Origin: Aedes albopictus
Taxonomy: Eukaryota; Arthropoda; Insecta; Diptera; Culicidae
DNA: 64,000 bases
Reading direction: 5' to 3'
Assembly (NCBI RefSeq): GCF_035046485.1
Contig: NC_085138.1
Span: forward strand, 28,545,047 to 28,609,046
Of this stretch, positions 52,580-64,000 are shown one piece after another. The position numbers and the translations under genes were made by a program. Each line of letters opens with the position of its first letter. The first letter of the stretch is position 1. Below the pieces are notes generated by a model, which saw only the letters and a program-made list of their open reading frames with translations, was not told the DNA's origin and did not search any database.

Positions 52580-55500
52580 ATGATATGTATTTGTTTACAG
52601 GCACTAGACGCCGCCGCCTCCGACATAACGCCGCATCATTTTAAGGGGCGAGACGCTGCAGGCAACAACAGCCAGCGGTGGCCGTGATTCAATTTGAGTT
52701 TGACCGTTGTTTACATAGCGCTCTGCTGGATCACTTGCTAGCGCTTCTTCAAGTCCAAACAAATTTGAGCGATGATAATGGACCAGGCGTGTGTTTTTCT
52801 TTTGCCGTGCGGTAATGTTTTATCAATTTAGATTCTTCTTGTAACGCGAGAGATCTTCTTCCATCCAAGGTGGCTGTGACCAACGAACGAGACTACGTAG
52901 ATATATTACATCATGCATCGTCATGTCACCTTCGCCATCGTTCTGACATCAATTTGCACGCATACACACAAACACACATATGCCTAAACGGGCGATCGGA
53001 GAATTTGCAAGAAATCGGAATGACGTGTTTGCTTTCTGCACCAAAATACAAACACCTACGTGTACGCCCCTAGCGGCTAATATAGGAATATGAGCAATTG
53101 TTTATTGGATGAAAAGGAAAAATATGTCTGCGAAAAAAGACGACTTTCAGGTTTGCTATCTTGCTGTTGTTGCGTTCACGAGCAGTGCTGCAGTACCTGA
53201 TACTGCACACACTCTGCCGTAGGAGAGTGTGTCAAAATTTGCATAAATGACACAAGTAGCTATGTAGCAACAAACTAGGTCACCACACTTGTCGATGCAG
53301 GCAAGCAGTGCTAGTTCTGAGGCTTCTCGATAGTTGCTAATTAATAACTGGCGGCTGCTCGCTCAACTCAACCCCCCCATACTTGTGGGCACGGTTGCCA
53401 TCATGGTTGCTCTAATGGAGCTCTATGGAACAACAACCAAACATGCAAACACGTGCCACGTTTCAGCTTTTTCCATCCATCCCTATCTCCTGGCTCTCTG
53501 CTCGTCGAAGCCTGCTGCGTTGTTTATTCGAGCTCGCTGCTAACAGCACACACAGCTCTCGACCGTAACTTGTCGCTGGGAAAACACGTTTTTCGGATGA
53601 CTTGTACTTGTGCAAAGTTGAAGGAAAAAACGATAATTTTTTGCATAAAATGTAACCGATAATTACCGTTTTCATACTGGGATCCACTGGAAAATTTCCT
53701 CGATCGTAATCGTAGTAGTCCTGTCCGGAGATTGTCCAAACTTTCCAAACTGCGTCACACTGAATCACCAAACATTTACACAAACGAACGGAACGAAGAG
53801 TACAACAGACAACAATGTGACAACGAAAACACACAACTGTCAATTTCAATCAATTGTAGAAACGAGAAACTGTATCGCACTGCACACAAACTGAAGTAGG
53901 CGATGTGTTATTACAGACACACCGTGAAAACACACAGAAACTCGGCCTGCTTAGTAATTCCCTAAATGGCGTCGCCGATGTGTCGTTGTTGTTAGCCACC
54001 ACCGATGGGGAACAAGACAACAAACAACACGTACTCTGACACGAAAAATAGGTCTTTGACAGAGCGTACTTCTTTCCGTTTCGCTTTTTTGTTTTTTCTC
54101 GGCTGCTCGTCGCGTTGCTCCGCTTTTCAATTATCTAAATATGGCCGAGCCGAAGGCACCTCTCTTCCTGTGTTCCCACCAGCTCAGCGTTTGCCGTGTC
54201 TGGTTCGTTTCTGCTGATTTTCACTGGACACGCTATGCTACTGCTCCTGATTTGCGTGCTTCCTTCTTGAAACTTTTTTTTGAGGCTCACTCAACGCTCT
54301 TTTCTTCTCACACGACGATGCGCTGTGTCACAAGTGTACAAATCATAAACCACACTCTCTTACTCCCGTTTTTTTTTTCGCTGGTACAAGAGGCAACTGC
54401 GTCGCCAACACCTCCTGCAAAGTTTCGATTACTCAACACTTTCCCGAAAGAAAAAACTAACTAACCGGGCTAACTTCCTGCCCCTCCTTCTGTCAACTAA
54501 GTTCCGTAAAGAATCGCACAACTGCACACAAGAAGCAAACTTAACCGTAACGATGCGTAACACTTAACAATTCTAACAACATTAACGGAAACTCATTAAA
54601 TCTTCTTCTCCGCCTCCGCCTCACTGTGAACGGCAGCCGTTTCTTCTTCCGCTGCGCTTGTTCTTGTTCGTCTCACATATTGATTCCCCTTTCCCTGACC
54701 TGTGTGCCTCCTCCTGCTTCGATCGCCGTCTGTGGCGGCCGCCGCACCTTCAAAATCGCCTATTCCAATCTCTCTCCCTCTAGACTCAACTATAACGGAG
54801 GACGCGCGGATATATCGCACGGATGCACTCGGGAACGGTCAAAACTGAAATGAATTGAAAAATTTATGTTTACCCTCGAGTAGCTCGCATCCAAGCACTC
54901 CGGTTCTAGCACCACTACCACCAGCTTGGGTCACCCATCGCTCGTGAGCGCCGCGCTCTCATTGGTGTTGGTGACCGGCACACAGCTGACGTCGAACGTC
55001 GCCCGATTAAAAATCAGCTGTTGCTATAGCTACCGGCTTGTTTACACTCCCAACCATCGCAGTGTTAGTGCGTTCCTCGCCCTCAGCATCGGCCAGATGC
55101 GAGGAAGTAAACAATTTTTGCTTACACGTATGCACTTCCGAAGCGACGCCCGTCGCTGGTGTTCGTGAGAATCCGTCCTTCCTGCAACACCTGTGCGACC
55201 GACGAATCCTTCCCAGCATACTACGCAACGTGACCTCGAAAAATTTTGAGCTTTTTTTTTCGCTCCTTGTTGATAGTTCCACCACCACCACACACCATCA
55301 CAGTAGCCGAATGTAAACAAACCAGCTTTTGTTTACCATGGTTACGAAATACTCACACGCAGCCAGCAGCCGTCAGCGCCTGCTGTTGTTTGCCCAATTT
55401 GGTCGTCGGCGGCGTGGTGGCACGCGAGTTCTTACCGCGTGGTTGTTGTTTTTCTTCGGTTTACAATTATTTTTTTTTATCTCAACCCGACCGCTCTGAT

Positions 55501-56787
55501 GGATCGTCAGGTGAATGTAGTGGTGTGAATTTCTGCGTTCGCTCGATGGAATCTCATTTGCGACTTTCTCCTCCCTCCTCTGGCAAAGGCCTGACGCCGA
55601 CTTGATTTGGGACGATGACGGGACGGATCAAGGGACGGGACGGACGGTAACCAACCCGAACAACAGCAACGAACAAGAACGAAAGTCAATAAAAGATAAC
55701 GGAAGAGGTTGCGAGCGAAGCCCAGCCTGATCCGAACAGCGCGGCCGGCGTATACCTAGGTAGATGATGATGATGCTCTTCAGTGCAAGTGTGAAGAGCA
55801 CTTGATCCGAGGAGAAAAACGTGTCGGCAAGATTTTGTTGGGCTTTCCGGCGACTGCTGGTGTAATTAAATCCAGGTAGCGTGTTTCACTCATTTGCGGT
55901 TGGTTGTTTGTTAAACTGTTGAACCGTCTCGCTTCATCGCCGAGAACGAACGCTACACCTCTAGCTGTCAATGTGCCACCGCTGGCAGTATTGTGAAACT
56001 GGAAACCGGGCCGCTCGTAGATTTTCCTATCAATGGCAACGCTTCCCGATTACGAAAACTCTCAATGGAGACCTGGGCTACTGCGATGCGATGCGATATA
56101 CGAGACGGAGACCTCCGGTTAGATTTCCGGCTTCGGCAATGATTGATGAGATTTTAAGCGAGCGCAAGCCACTGCGAACGAAGGAGGCGTGGAGCTTCCG
56201 CTGAATCGAAGCAATCGTCGTTTCCAAGTGGAAACAGGTCTAGGCCTACTACTACTGCCTGCGAGTGATGAGTGGGTATGTTTTGAATTGAGATGCGGAG
56301 TTTTTACAACTCGCAACGGGCTCGATCTGCTGAGTCAGAGCCAATCGCAGCGGAATCTCCCCACAGCGTTGTTGGAAAGGTTATGTCATTCTACGCTCGT
56401 TCATAGACAGAGAATCCTATTCGGGAGGTGAATTCCCAACGCGACGCCGACGGCTCCCATTTTGAAATTCAATTTTTACCGTCGACGATCCGGTTCGGTG
56501 TTCATTATCACATTCGCACTTGTTCCGATACGTTAAAAATTATAACCTATACAAACATGCGCGAATTAAAACAACTCACCACAATGGACGCGTACCAGGC
56601 GGGAGCAACGACGACGATCACCAAAGCGATGATGACGGCAGCACAAACTCAATAAAGACGCGAATTCTAACCTTGAGATAAAAATTGGATGTTTTCTTAT
56701 AATCTTCCGTTTTGTTTGTTTGGTTTGCGTTTGAACGAACGGGAAAAAGTACCTTCCACACCGTTAGATTGCGTTTTTTGTACTCAC
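52580..56787. other. Distal part of the 5' intron / promoter-proximal DNA
   Basis: This is 4.2 kb with few recognisable transposons and several GC-rich patches (about 54,600-55,700). Candidate minus-strand donors occur at about 53,667 (AACG|GTAATT) and 55,352 (GCGT|GTGAGT). Alternative first exons of CHES-1-like are possible here but not demonstrated. Frames of up to 128 codons have no domain resemblance. Confidence 0.4.
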
Positions 56788-56845
56788 CTTTTCTAAGCCG
56801 CGGAAAGTCAGATCATCGATTTTGAATCGATTTCTTCAGTATTGT
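56788..56845 (-). other. CHES-1-like: Probable non-coding 5' exon of CHES-1-like
   Basis: A 58-base minus-strand segment lies between a good acceptor (TTTTCTTTTTACAG before 56,845) and a strong donor (GAAAAG|GTGAGT after 56,788). It holds a tiny upstream frame (ATG ATC TGA). Spliced to coding exon 1 it places TAG in frame nine bases before the CHES-1-like start codon. The link across about 22 kb is an inference, and no transcription start could be fixed upstream. Confidence 0.5.
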
Positions 56846-56859
56846 CTGTAAAAAGAAAA

Positions 56860-57880
56860 TAAATTACACAATAAGTAACAAGCAGTCCACTTTTCTGAAC
56901 TAAAACCCTAACAAAGTAGGCGAGCAATGATAAAACCAGATTGACACTCGCGCGTCACGGCCTACTCATTCCACCCGAACGAGCGAGCAAACGCGTCAAA
57001 CATTACACGGACGGACGGCTTCCGATCTTCCTCTTCTTCCTCAGCAGTAGTGTGAGCGTGATAACAACAACAAAACCGCTCATATCAATGACCTTCCATC
57101 AACGCGTGATCAGATGCCTCGCCACGATTTGGACGCGTTTTGGGTCCAGACAGGCGCTAAGCGCTTATCATCGCTTGGACGCTCCACAGCAAGCGAGCGA
57201 GCAATCAAATCGAATCCAACGCAGTCGGTGTACTACTCTCACTCACACGCACACAAACCTTCCCCCGATGTATACAATTAATTTACGTGGGCAGATCAAA
57301 CTCAAACTGATTTCACTTATCGCTTCTAGCTGCGGGCTCTGAGTACCATCGCACATTGGAGTAAATCACATCAAAACCTGATCATAAGTGGAAAAACACA
57401 AAATGAAGTAATTGGGTTTTCCGTTGTGTTTTTGCCAAGTGTAGTTATCGTGTAATCGTTTGACAGCTAAGCAGTGTACAAATGTTTTGTTTACGCTTAT
57501 CAGAAGAGGTTAAGTGAAGCTGAAGTTTAGCCGTTTTCTTTGATATAACTCACAGCGCGTGCTAGTTTTGACCGTACAAAGTGAATGAAATTGATAGTCA
57601 ATCAATTCAACAATGCAGTTTGTTAAAGAAGGTTAATGCTGTTATTCTGTTAATTTGAAACCCAAACAAATTGACGTTGAATTTACATACAATGTATGAA
57701 AATATTGAAAAAAATATTTGATGGAATCCTTTACCGTACATTCAAAATGAAATAAGTTGATTTTCCGGCTGTTTCCGAAAAATCTGCATTTAGTGTATGA
57801 TAAAACTATTGTTCCTCTTTCAAATGCAGAAAGAAAACCTTCCGGATGTTTCCGATTTCAACACTTTGAAAAAATCGTGA
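56860..57880. other. Region upstream of the 5' exon
   Basis: Moderately GC-rich DNA to about 57,350, then AT-rich. An initiator-like TCAGTTTG on the minus strand at about 57,311 and a donor-like CGT|GTGAGT at about 57,240 could belong to a first exon. Evidence is weak. No protein is recognised. Confidence 0.3.
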
Positions 57881-58259
57881 TACAGTCATACCTCGATATA
57901 ACGTAACTCGATATAACGTAACTTTTACCTCGATATAACGTAACTTTTTTTTGGATCCAACTTTTTACTATTTAAATAACTAAAGTGATTTACAAAATTT
58001 TCTATATGATATTACACCCCTCCTGGAACCAAACTTGCTATCCAGTTATGGGTTATATGACAAATTTCAAAGTTTTATAAGAATTTTCGGTGTCACTGTT
58101 GATAAGAAATGTTATCTAGCTTTTCACGGAACAAAAATTGCATCTTCTACTCATTATTAACATTACATCTCTACTGGAACATAGCCTTTAAACTCCAAAC
58201 GAGATGACAGTAGACAGCATTGGTAGTGAACGAGTGATTTTGTGTGATACTGGGTGTAA

Positions 58260-59570
58260 GAACGCCAGTAACGGTCCGCTTTGTCTTAGAGTAAATTTTG
58301 CAGAAAATCACTCGAGAAATTCTCTGATAAATCCCTGGAGGAACTGCTTGAGAAATCACTGGAGAAATTCGCGAAGACCTCTTGAAGGAATTTCTAAAGA
58401 CATTCCTGAATAAATGGTGGAACTCCTGGAGGAATGCCTAGAAAAAAGTCGTGCTTTATCCTCGGAGGAATTTCTACCGCAATAAACACAGTTATTCCTG
58501 GTAACATTCAGGGACAGTCCTTAATTACATAAGGAACTTCTGTATAAATCTCAGCAGGAACTTCTGGAGAAATTCGTGCACTGGTGGAATCCTAGTTGGA
58601 TTTTCAAGAAGGGTCACAGTGAGAATCCATGAAAAAAACTCAAGTTGAATTCCTGAAGTAATTTAAAAAAAAATCCGGGCTGCATTCCAGGAAGAATTCC
58701 TGGAAAAATCAAGTAAGGAATATCTGGAGGAATCTTTGAAGAAATTTCTAGTGGAATTCTATCTGTTATTCTTGGAGAAATCCTTGCAATATTTTTTTTA
58801 TAGAATTACTTCTGTATCTCAGAAGGAAATTTCCAAGAAATTACTGGAGAAACTTCTGGAGAAATCATAGAAGTTTTTCTAGCGGGATCTGAAGAGGAAA
58901 TCTTTTGGAAACTCCGTCATTGTGCTGGATGAGTTGCAGCAAGAATACCTGGGTGAATCTTGGCGAATACCTCAAGTAACACACTTGTCTTAGAAGAGTC
59001 ACAGCGGCGCAGGTTTTCATGGCGATTTACTTCCAGCAAGTAAGAATTCATTTGTTAGAAGTAAGTCACAGTGGCTCCTGCGCAACAAAACCTGCGCCGC
59101 CGTGAGTCTTCTGCAACAAATGTGTTACTTGGGACTCTTCGAACAGGAATAGTTGAAATATTGGAACTTTTTGGAGGATCCTTGCAGGAGTGACTGGAGA
59201 AATCCTAGTAGAAATTTTAAGAGGAACGACTGAATTAAGCCTTGGAAAAATCTTGGACAGAATAAATCTTGAAAAGCAAATCTCTTTGGGGAATCCTACA
59301 GAAATCCCTTGAGAAACCACGTGGAGGAATCATATCACGAACATCTGAAGCAATTAGGGCAGGCGTATCATAGCAGATATAAAATTTAGTAAGAATTTAT
59401 GGAGGAATCATAGAAGATTGAAGGATCCTTGTATAAATATCCTTAGAGAACTTCAGGATGAATCACATGAGGTATTTCATGAGGTACTCAACCAGGAACT
59501 CCTGGGTGAATTCCCGAATTATTTCTAGAGGAATCCCGAGAGGAATTCCTGGAGGCATCATCGGATTATA
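58260..59570. repeat. Degenerate GGAATTCC-type repeats inside the Tigger-like shell
   Basis: Recurring words such as CTGGAGAAATTC, GGAGGAATTTCT and GAGGAATTCCTGGAGG are spaced at roughly 23 bp, or multiples, with much drift. They look like very diverged members of the family seen at 18-21 kb. Confidence 0.65.
58973..59131. mobile_element. Nested MITE, CAAGTAACACA ends
   Basis: CAAGTAACACACTTGTCTTA and then AGCGGCGCAGGTTTT are mirrored by AAAACCTGCGCCGCC and on to TGTGTTACTTG. The arms are about 45 bp with a few mismatches. It lies inside the degenerate repeat block, which is inside the Tigger-like shell. Confidence 0.7.
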
Positions 59571-59965
59571 ATTTTGCCTGCGTCACATAGATGTCTCACT
59601 TATAATCACACCAATAGATAACGCTTGACGTTTGATCAGGTCTAGATGCAAAAAAGGAGAAGAATCTTGATATATGTGACATTGGCTTAAATAGTTAAAT
59701 ATAAAGAGACATGCTAAGTATTCGAATTATGTATGATCTTACAAACTTTAAAAAATATATAAAATTCAATGATGAAAAAAATATATATAAGAAAGGCAGG
59801 AAATCACTGTTGGGTGATTAACATAATCTTTTTGGTTATTTTCTTTTCAAAATATGTATTTAAAACGAAATTTGTGAAAAAAATTGTTTGCTTCGATATA
59901 ACGTAACTTCGATATAACGTAACGAAAATAAAATTGCAGTTACGTTATATCGAGGTATGACTGTA

Positions 59966-60860
59966 ATTATATTATTATATGATATTATTTGCCTTAAAAC
60001 ACTATTTGGACCTCTGAATGTATTTTTGCTGAAAACTAGAACTCAACAGCTTTCAAGCAAAAAAAGAAGTTTAAAATCGGTCAACTGGTTCAAAAGTTGT
60101 GATTTTTTGAAAAATTTTAGTTTTGAAAAATCTTGACTTTTACAATCATAAAATTGGTCACCCTAATGACGAAATAAAAAAATACGAAAACTATGAAATA
60201 CGTTTCATTACTAATTTGGGTTGCATTTGGGTTGTGAAAATGCGTCAAAATAATTTTGATCAGTTTTGATGTACTAGGTGCTCCACTGTGCATCGCCGCG
60301 CAACTGTGATGTGTATTGCCGCTGTACTGAGTGATTGCACCAACACTCAACAAAAGGCGACGGCTCAACCGGCGCAACAGCGGCGTCTAAACCGGACCAA
60401 ATTAAGCCAATCGAGCAGCGAAAAGAGCGTCATTAGCATATAAATATGCGCTTTCATTCAAGAGGGATCAAATTTTCAGAACCGGCCACTAGCGGTGGTC
60501 AATCAGTAGTGGCATGAATAGGTAATGTCGGATCCGCAATGCCTAACAGCATTTGAGCCTTTGAATAACCAATGAGAATAAAAAGGTATGCTTTCGCCTT
60601 CTTTGATGATCGAATCACACCAAATCAGAAAAAAAAACTTGTGAAGTTAGACTTTTTAAATAATGTTCTTTATGTCGATGGGGAAAAATGGTGTTATGAT
60701 TTTCGAAATTCTTTCTACCGACATTCGCACTACGTATGCAGCCCACTGAAGTCTGCCAATGTTATTCATCTCACAATATTAGATAATTTGAACTGCCAAA
60801 GTTCAGTTACAAAATCTCACAATTTATTTCAATTTTGTGCCTTTTTACGGTAAACTATAG
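59966..60860. other. No gene recognised
   Basis: AT-rich to mixed DNA. A 93-codon frame at 60,572-60,853 has no family resemblance and runs into the end of a GGGGTGACACTAG-type repeat. Confidence 0.45.
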
Positions 60861-60954
60861 CGCAGGGGGTGACACTAGTTTTGCCAAACCGAAATACCTT
60901 ACTTATTCCAAAAAAAAAAGCTAAAAAAGACGAAAACCCTTGGAAAAGTATCAC

Positions 60955-61890
60955 AGATACTCCCTGACTTGCCGACTGCAGTTGCCTTGTTCACCTCCCC
61001 TACAGGGAGCTTGATCGTGGCGATCTGCGTGCCTGCCGGACCCTTTCGCAGGCGGAGCGATGCACTTGGTTCATCTACCTCACACTTCTGCTTAAGTACG
61101 TCTACGAGCTCCTTCTGCGTCGGTGATCTCATTCAGGTGTTTACAATGGAGAGTCGCCTCCGCCGTTAGGGTTCTCACCTGCACATTTTTGCCCAATACC
61201 TCATGTGCTAGTGCCTTATAGGAGGTGCCTTTCTTGTCCGCCTCCTTCTTCAGCGCTAGCATTATATCTCCAGTCCTGGTGCGCTGGATGCTTTTTACAT
61301 CCGCGCCCAGCGGTGAGAGACGACTTTCGCCTCACATAGCCCTCAGCACCTCGGCGTATGTTTCCGCCTCAGTTTTGAAGACCAGCACGTTGCTCCCAAG
61401 GGGGAGTCGCTGAGCACATCTTTACTTGCGCCAATTATTTTCAGTGTGCCACCGGGTATTGAATTGTGCCTCAGTGTGCCCCGAAGTGCCACTGCTTGAT
61501 GATTCAGATTTTGCTTGGCAACTACCGCTTGCTGGCTTGTTTCACTTTTCTCAGCTCCTTCTTCCCAAACGTAATCCAAAGCTTTTCCTTCCCTTGGTCC
61601 AACTGGCCTCCCGTTCCTCTTAGAGTTGGCTTGCTTGAGCTTGGTTTTCCCTGTCCCTTGCACGTTTCGCATCCGACTTAAAAGCCTGGTTACTCGCGTT
61701 GGCCGTCCCCTTCTTCCTCTTCGACTTTTCGCCCGCTTCTGCCAGACGCGTCTCCTCGACAGGTTTCGGCCATGCAGATCAAGCCGTAGAGTGGTTTGGC
61801 CTCTTCGCTACGACTCCTGTGAGTTGCATGGTCTAATGCGCCATCGTCGCGTTGCCAGCGACGAAGAAGCTGTCCGTTTGGGTAGACCAC
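60955..61890 (-). pseudogene. R1-like LINE ORF1 (gag-like) relic
   Basis: The minus strand reads ORF1 pieces of an R1-clade-like element: RTRTGDIMLALKKEADKKG followed by TSYKALAHEVLGKNVQV near 61,285-61,180, then QKELVDVLKQKCEVDEPSAS and LRLRKGPAGTQIATIKLP (about 61,110-61,000). The N-terminal parts lie at 61,672-61,343 in another frame. The zinc-knuckle end is lost into an A-rich/T-rich junction at about 60,910. Frameshifts make it inactive. Confidence 0.65.
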
Positions 61891-62069
61891 TCTGCCCTAC
61901 TCGCGTCGGTCGTGCTCCGCTCTGGCGATCTCGCCAATCTTCTTCGCACGAACGTGTTCAACGCCGTTCCCTCTGTGGTTCCGTTTTCGATCACTTAGTT
62001 TTGGTATTAAATACTTATTGCTGTTCGGTCCTCCTTAGAGCCGCTATTCTTCACTGTCAGTGTCAATGA

Positions 62070-62950
62070 AGTAGTCGCCAATGTGTTTTCTATACAAGCA
62101 GGAAAACCACCCGAGGGTTGACACAGACCTTTATGGGGACTGAGCTCAGAGCCGGATCAGCGCTATTCAGGAGTTTTCATCTGAACCTACTTCCATCCAT
62201 TTAGTTGTCCAAGCTGGGTGCAGGTCAGGAACGTACTTTAACGTCAGGCCACGGTTTGATGGGACGGAAGACAGTGCCGATATTAGCTCATCCGCCGTTA
62301 CAAGTCAGTGTGACCCGATATTGCCCGTTGTGAAGATTTATAGATTCCGACGCAAATAAATGATTAGGCTCATTTTCAGCGTAGGTGCGTTATAAATGTT
62401 TGTTTACAGTACAAAACTATCAGCAAATGTATACCTAACAGCACAGCGTAAAATATTCACCAGGACGCGGTCTGGTTTCATATCTGTGGGCCCACGCAAT
62501 AAATTTTCGCGCAGGAGTCTAAACAGATGGAATCTCCGCAATATTACTAAGAGCATAGATTGCCGACACTAGCAGCTCACTTGTGCGTAGTTACCTTAGC
62601 GTGTACCGTCTTAGTTACCAATTAACAAGCAAGCCCAGTATGCCGTAATCAGGAACTTACAGGCGTCGTGCCTGATGTGCCCGAGGAGCTCCTTGGTGTG
62701 TAACTCGCTAGCTCTCGGAGGGTACAAGGGTTAATTCTCAGAGGGTCGCTTATTGGGGCTTACCTTTCGCTTTATGGCTACGTTCGTGAGGTGACAAATC
62801 ACTGTGACATCTTGAAAGCACCGTATCGCTTCCCAAGTAACAATGAATGCTGAACAGTGAGAGTATTAGCTGAACATTGGCTGGTTATTAGTGTCAGTGG
62901 CTGAACACAATGGCAGCTGAATATTGGTTTGAAGTATGGCTTGTTCAACC
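62070..62950. other. No gene recognised
   Basis: Mixed-composition sequence downstream of the ORF1 relic. It may include the 5' region of that LINE, but I see no diagnostic motif. Confidence 0.4.
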
Positions 62951-62953
62951 TCT

Positions 62954-63076
62954 TTAACCCTCGAGCGATCGCGCTGTTGTATTTTGTACAACACGTTGAA
63001 AAAATCTCGCTTTTTGTACTCAGCATTAGCGTGGTGCTAACGCAGGTAGTCAACCGCGCGAGTTACGGAAGGTTAA
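62954..63076. mobile_element. TTAA-flanked mini-element, CCCTCGAGCGATCGCGC end
   Basis: TTAACCCTCGAGCG at the left and GCGCGAGTTACGGAAGGTTA (then A) at the right give a 123-bp unit with TTAA at both borders and imperfect inverted ends. It is a probable piggyBac-type mini-element, less certain than the one at 49,211. Confidence 0.45.
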
Positions 63077-63753
63077 TCAGTAATACATCGATGACTGAAT
63101 ATTAAGTTGATTAGAATATTATACATCTGTTTAACAGGATTCTAAACACAAATCATCATGTAGCATTGAGCATCTGTTGTCCAACCTTAAATCAAATAAA
63201 TTTTGACAGCTGACCCAAGCAAATTTTCGTAGACTCTATATCGCTTCTTCAGCCTCAATACAGGCATTGTTCAACTAATGTTCTTCATCATTCAAACACA
63301 ACAAGTAATGCTCTCATTACAATTGGCTTCTTTTGCGTTGTTGAGATAATTCCATATTCAGAATCTGCATGCAAAACTGAGCCGAAGTCCAAATTTTCAT
63401 GAACCTATTTTAAAATCACTTTGAAGTTTGTATGGGAGCGATTTGTCGAATCACCTCTCGTCGCATTTTGTACTGGGCGGAGCTGTCAAGCAGTTGGCCA
63501 GCTGTCAAAAGGTGATTTCGAAAAATCTCTTCGAACGGGATTTTAGGTACCAAAATGAAGTTCTAAAAATCTGAAAAAAATCATGGTGGTTCAGAAAAAG
63601 GTGCTCTTTTGTATAAAATCAAAAAATCAATTTATTTTTGTTGAAGCTAATCAAAGGAACTGTTGACTTTGCTATTCATTAGATGTCTTAGTTACGCTTA
63701 GTTACTGTTATCATTATTAAACAAGTCGTTCTACTGTTCAGACGTAGTTTTTT
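63077..63753. other. No gene recognised
   Basis: AT-rich DNA without readable domains or inverted ends. Confidence 0.45.
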
Positions 63754-64000
63754 CACAGACAAACAGACATACTACTCAAATCACAATCATCGCACGATTT
63801 AACGGTCATTTTGAAAATAAAGTGTGGTTCGAACTGTGCTCGCATGTGTCATGGTGGCGCTGCTGTGCCTACATCACCTCTCAATTTTGGAGAGAAATGA
63901 ACGCGACGCCGATCAATGTTTACATAAAATGACTCAATCATGAACTTTCATTCATGTTTTTTGAATGGATGACGCCACGGGGGAGTCGTCACCTGCTAAA
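63754..64000. mobile_element. MITE, CACAGACAAACAGAC family, cut by window edge
   Basis: It begins CACAGACAAACAGACATACT and proceeds as the reverse complement of the 5,367-5,747 copy (shared blocks include GTGTCATGGTGGCGCTGCTG and GAACGCGACGCCGATCAATG in opposite sense). By comparison about 130 bp lie beyond the window. Confidence 0.85.

Larger units (their letters stand above)
57883..59963. mobile_element. Tigger/pogo-type non-autonomous shell
   Basis: The ends CAGTCATACCTCG... and ...CGAGGTATGACTG are inverted over about 25 bp and flanked by TA (57,881-57,882 and 59,964-59,965). They resemble the CAGGCATACCTCG ends of Tigger elements. CTCGATATAACGTAAC repeats about three times inside the left end, and TTCGATATAACGTAAC twice inside the right end, as subterminal repeats. 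No transposase frame exists. The interior is largely 23-bp-type repeats plus one nested MITE. Confidence 0.8.

Overview
The window looks like culicine mosquito DNA, most likely Aedes. It holds one recognisable host gene, an insect FoxN2/3 forkhead factor (CHES-1-like), whose ten coding exons are spread over about 18 kb with long transposon-filled introns. The rest is relics of insect-type Jockey, R1-like, Ty3/gypsy and Ty1/copia elements, many short MITEs, and arrays of a 23-bp repeat. The species call is an inference from gene identity and repeat style; no database search was possible.

Layout. 1-3.7 kb: no clear gene, with a possible bidirectional first-exon/promoter region at about 2.2-3.05 kb. 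3.4-6 kb: MITEs, a 0.6-kb hexanucleotide microsatellite, and an AT-rich transposon nested in an R1-like ORF1 relic. 6-8.7 kb: a broken Jockey-type LINE on the minus strand. 8,732-9,231: a 500-base assembly gap. 9.2-13 kb: the 3' half of a Ty3/gypsy element with an intact integrase frame, then R1-like debris. 13.6-16.9 kb: transposon-poor DNA downstream of the host gene, probably including its long 3' UTR. 16,936-34,732 (minus): the CHES-1-like coding exons. 34.7-56.8 kb: the inferred 5' intron, with MITEs and a 3.7-kb 23-bp satellite. 56,788-56,845: an inferred non-coding 5' exon. 57.9-60 kb: a Tigger/pogo-type terminal-repeat shell filled with 23-bp-type repeats. 60.9-62 kb: an R1-like ORF1 relic. 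62-64 kb: MITEs, the last cut by the window edge.

The host gene was assembled exon by exon from splice signals and phase. All ten coding exons join in frame, giving 3,555 nt and 1,184 residues. A FoxN-type forkhead domain lies at about residues 690-783 and a FoxN2/3-like N-terminal motif at 374-391.

No new protein system was found. The most unusual structure is a set of related arrays with a 23-bp period. One is a 3-kb nearly homogeneous minisatellite with no stop codon in any of six frames. One is a head-to-head inverted pair of about 1.4-kb arms in the last intron, which would fold into long double-stranded RNA if transcribed. One is a degenerate array inside a transposon shell. A second notable item is a MITE family with CACAGACAAACAGAC ends and exact 7-bp target duplications at both complete copies.
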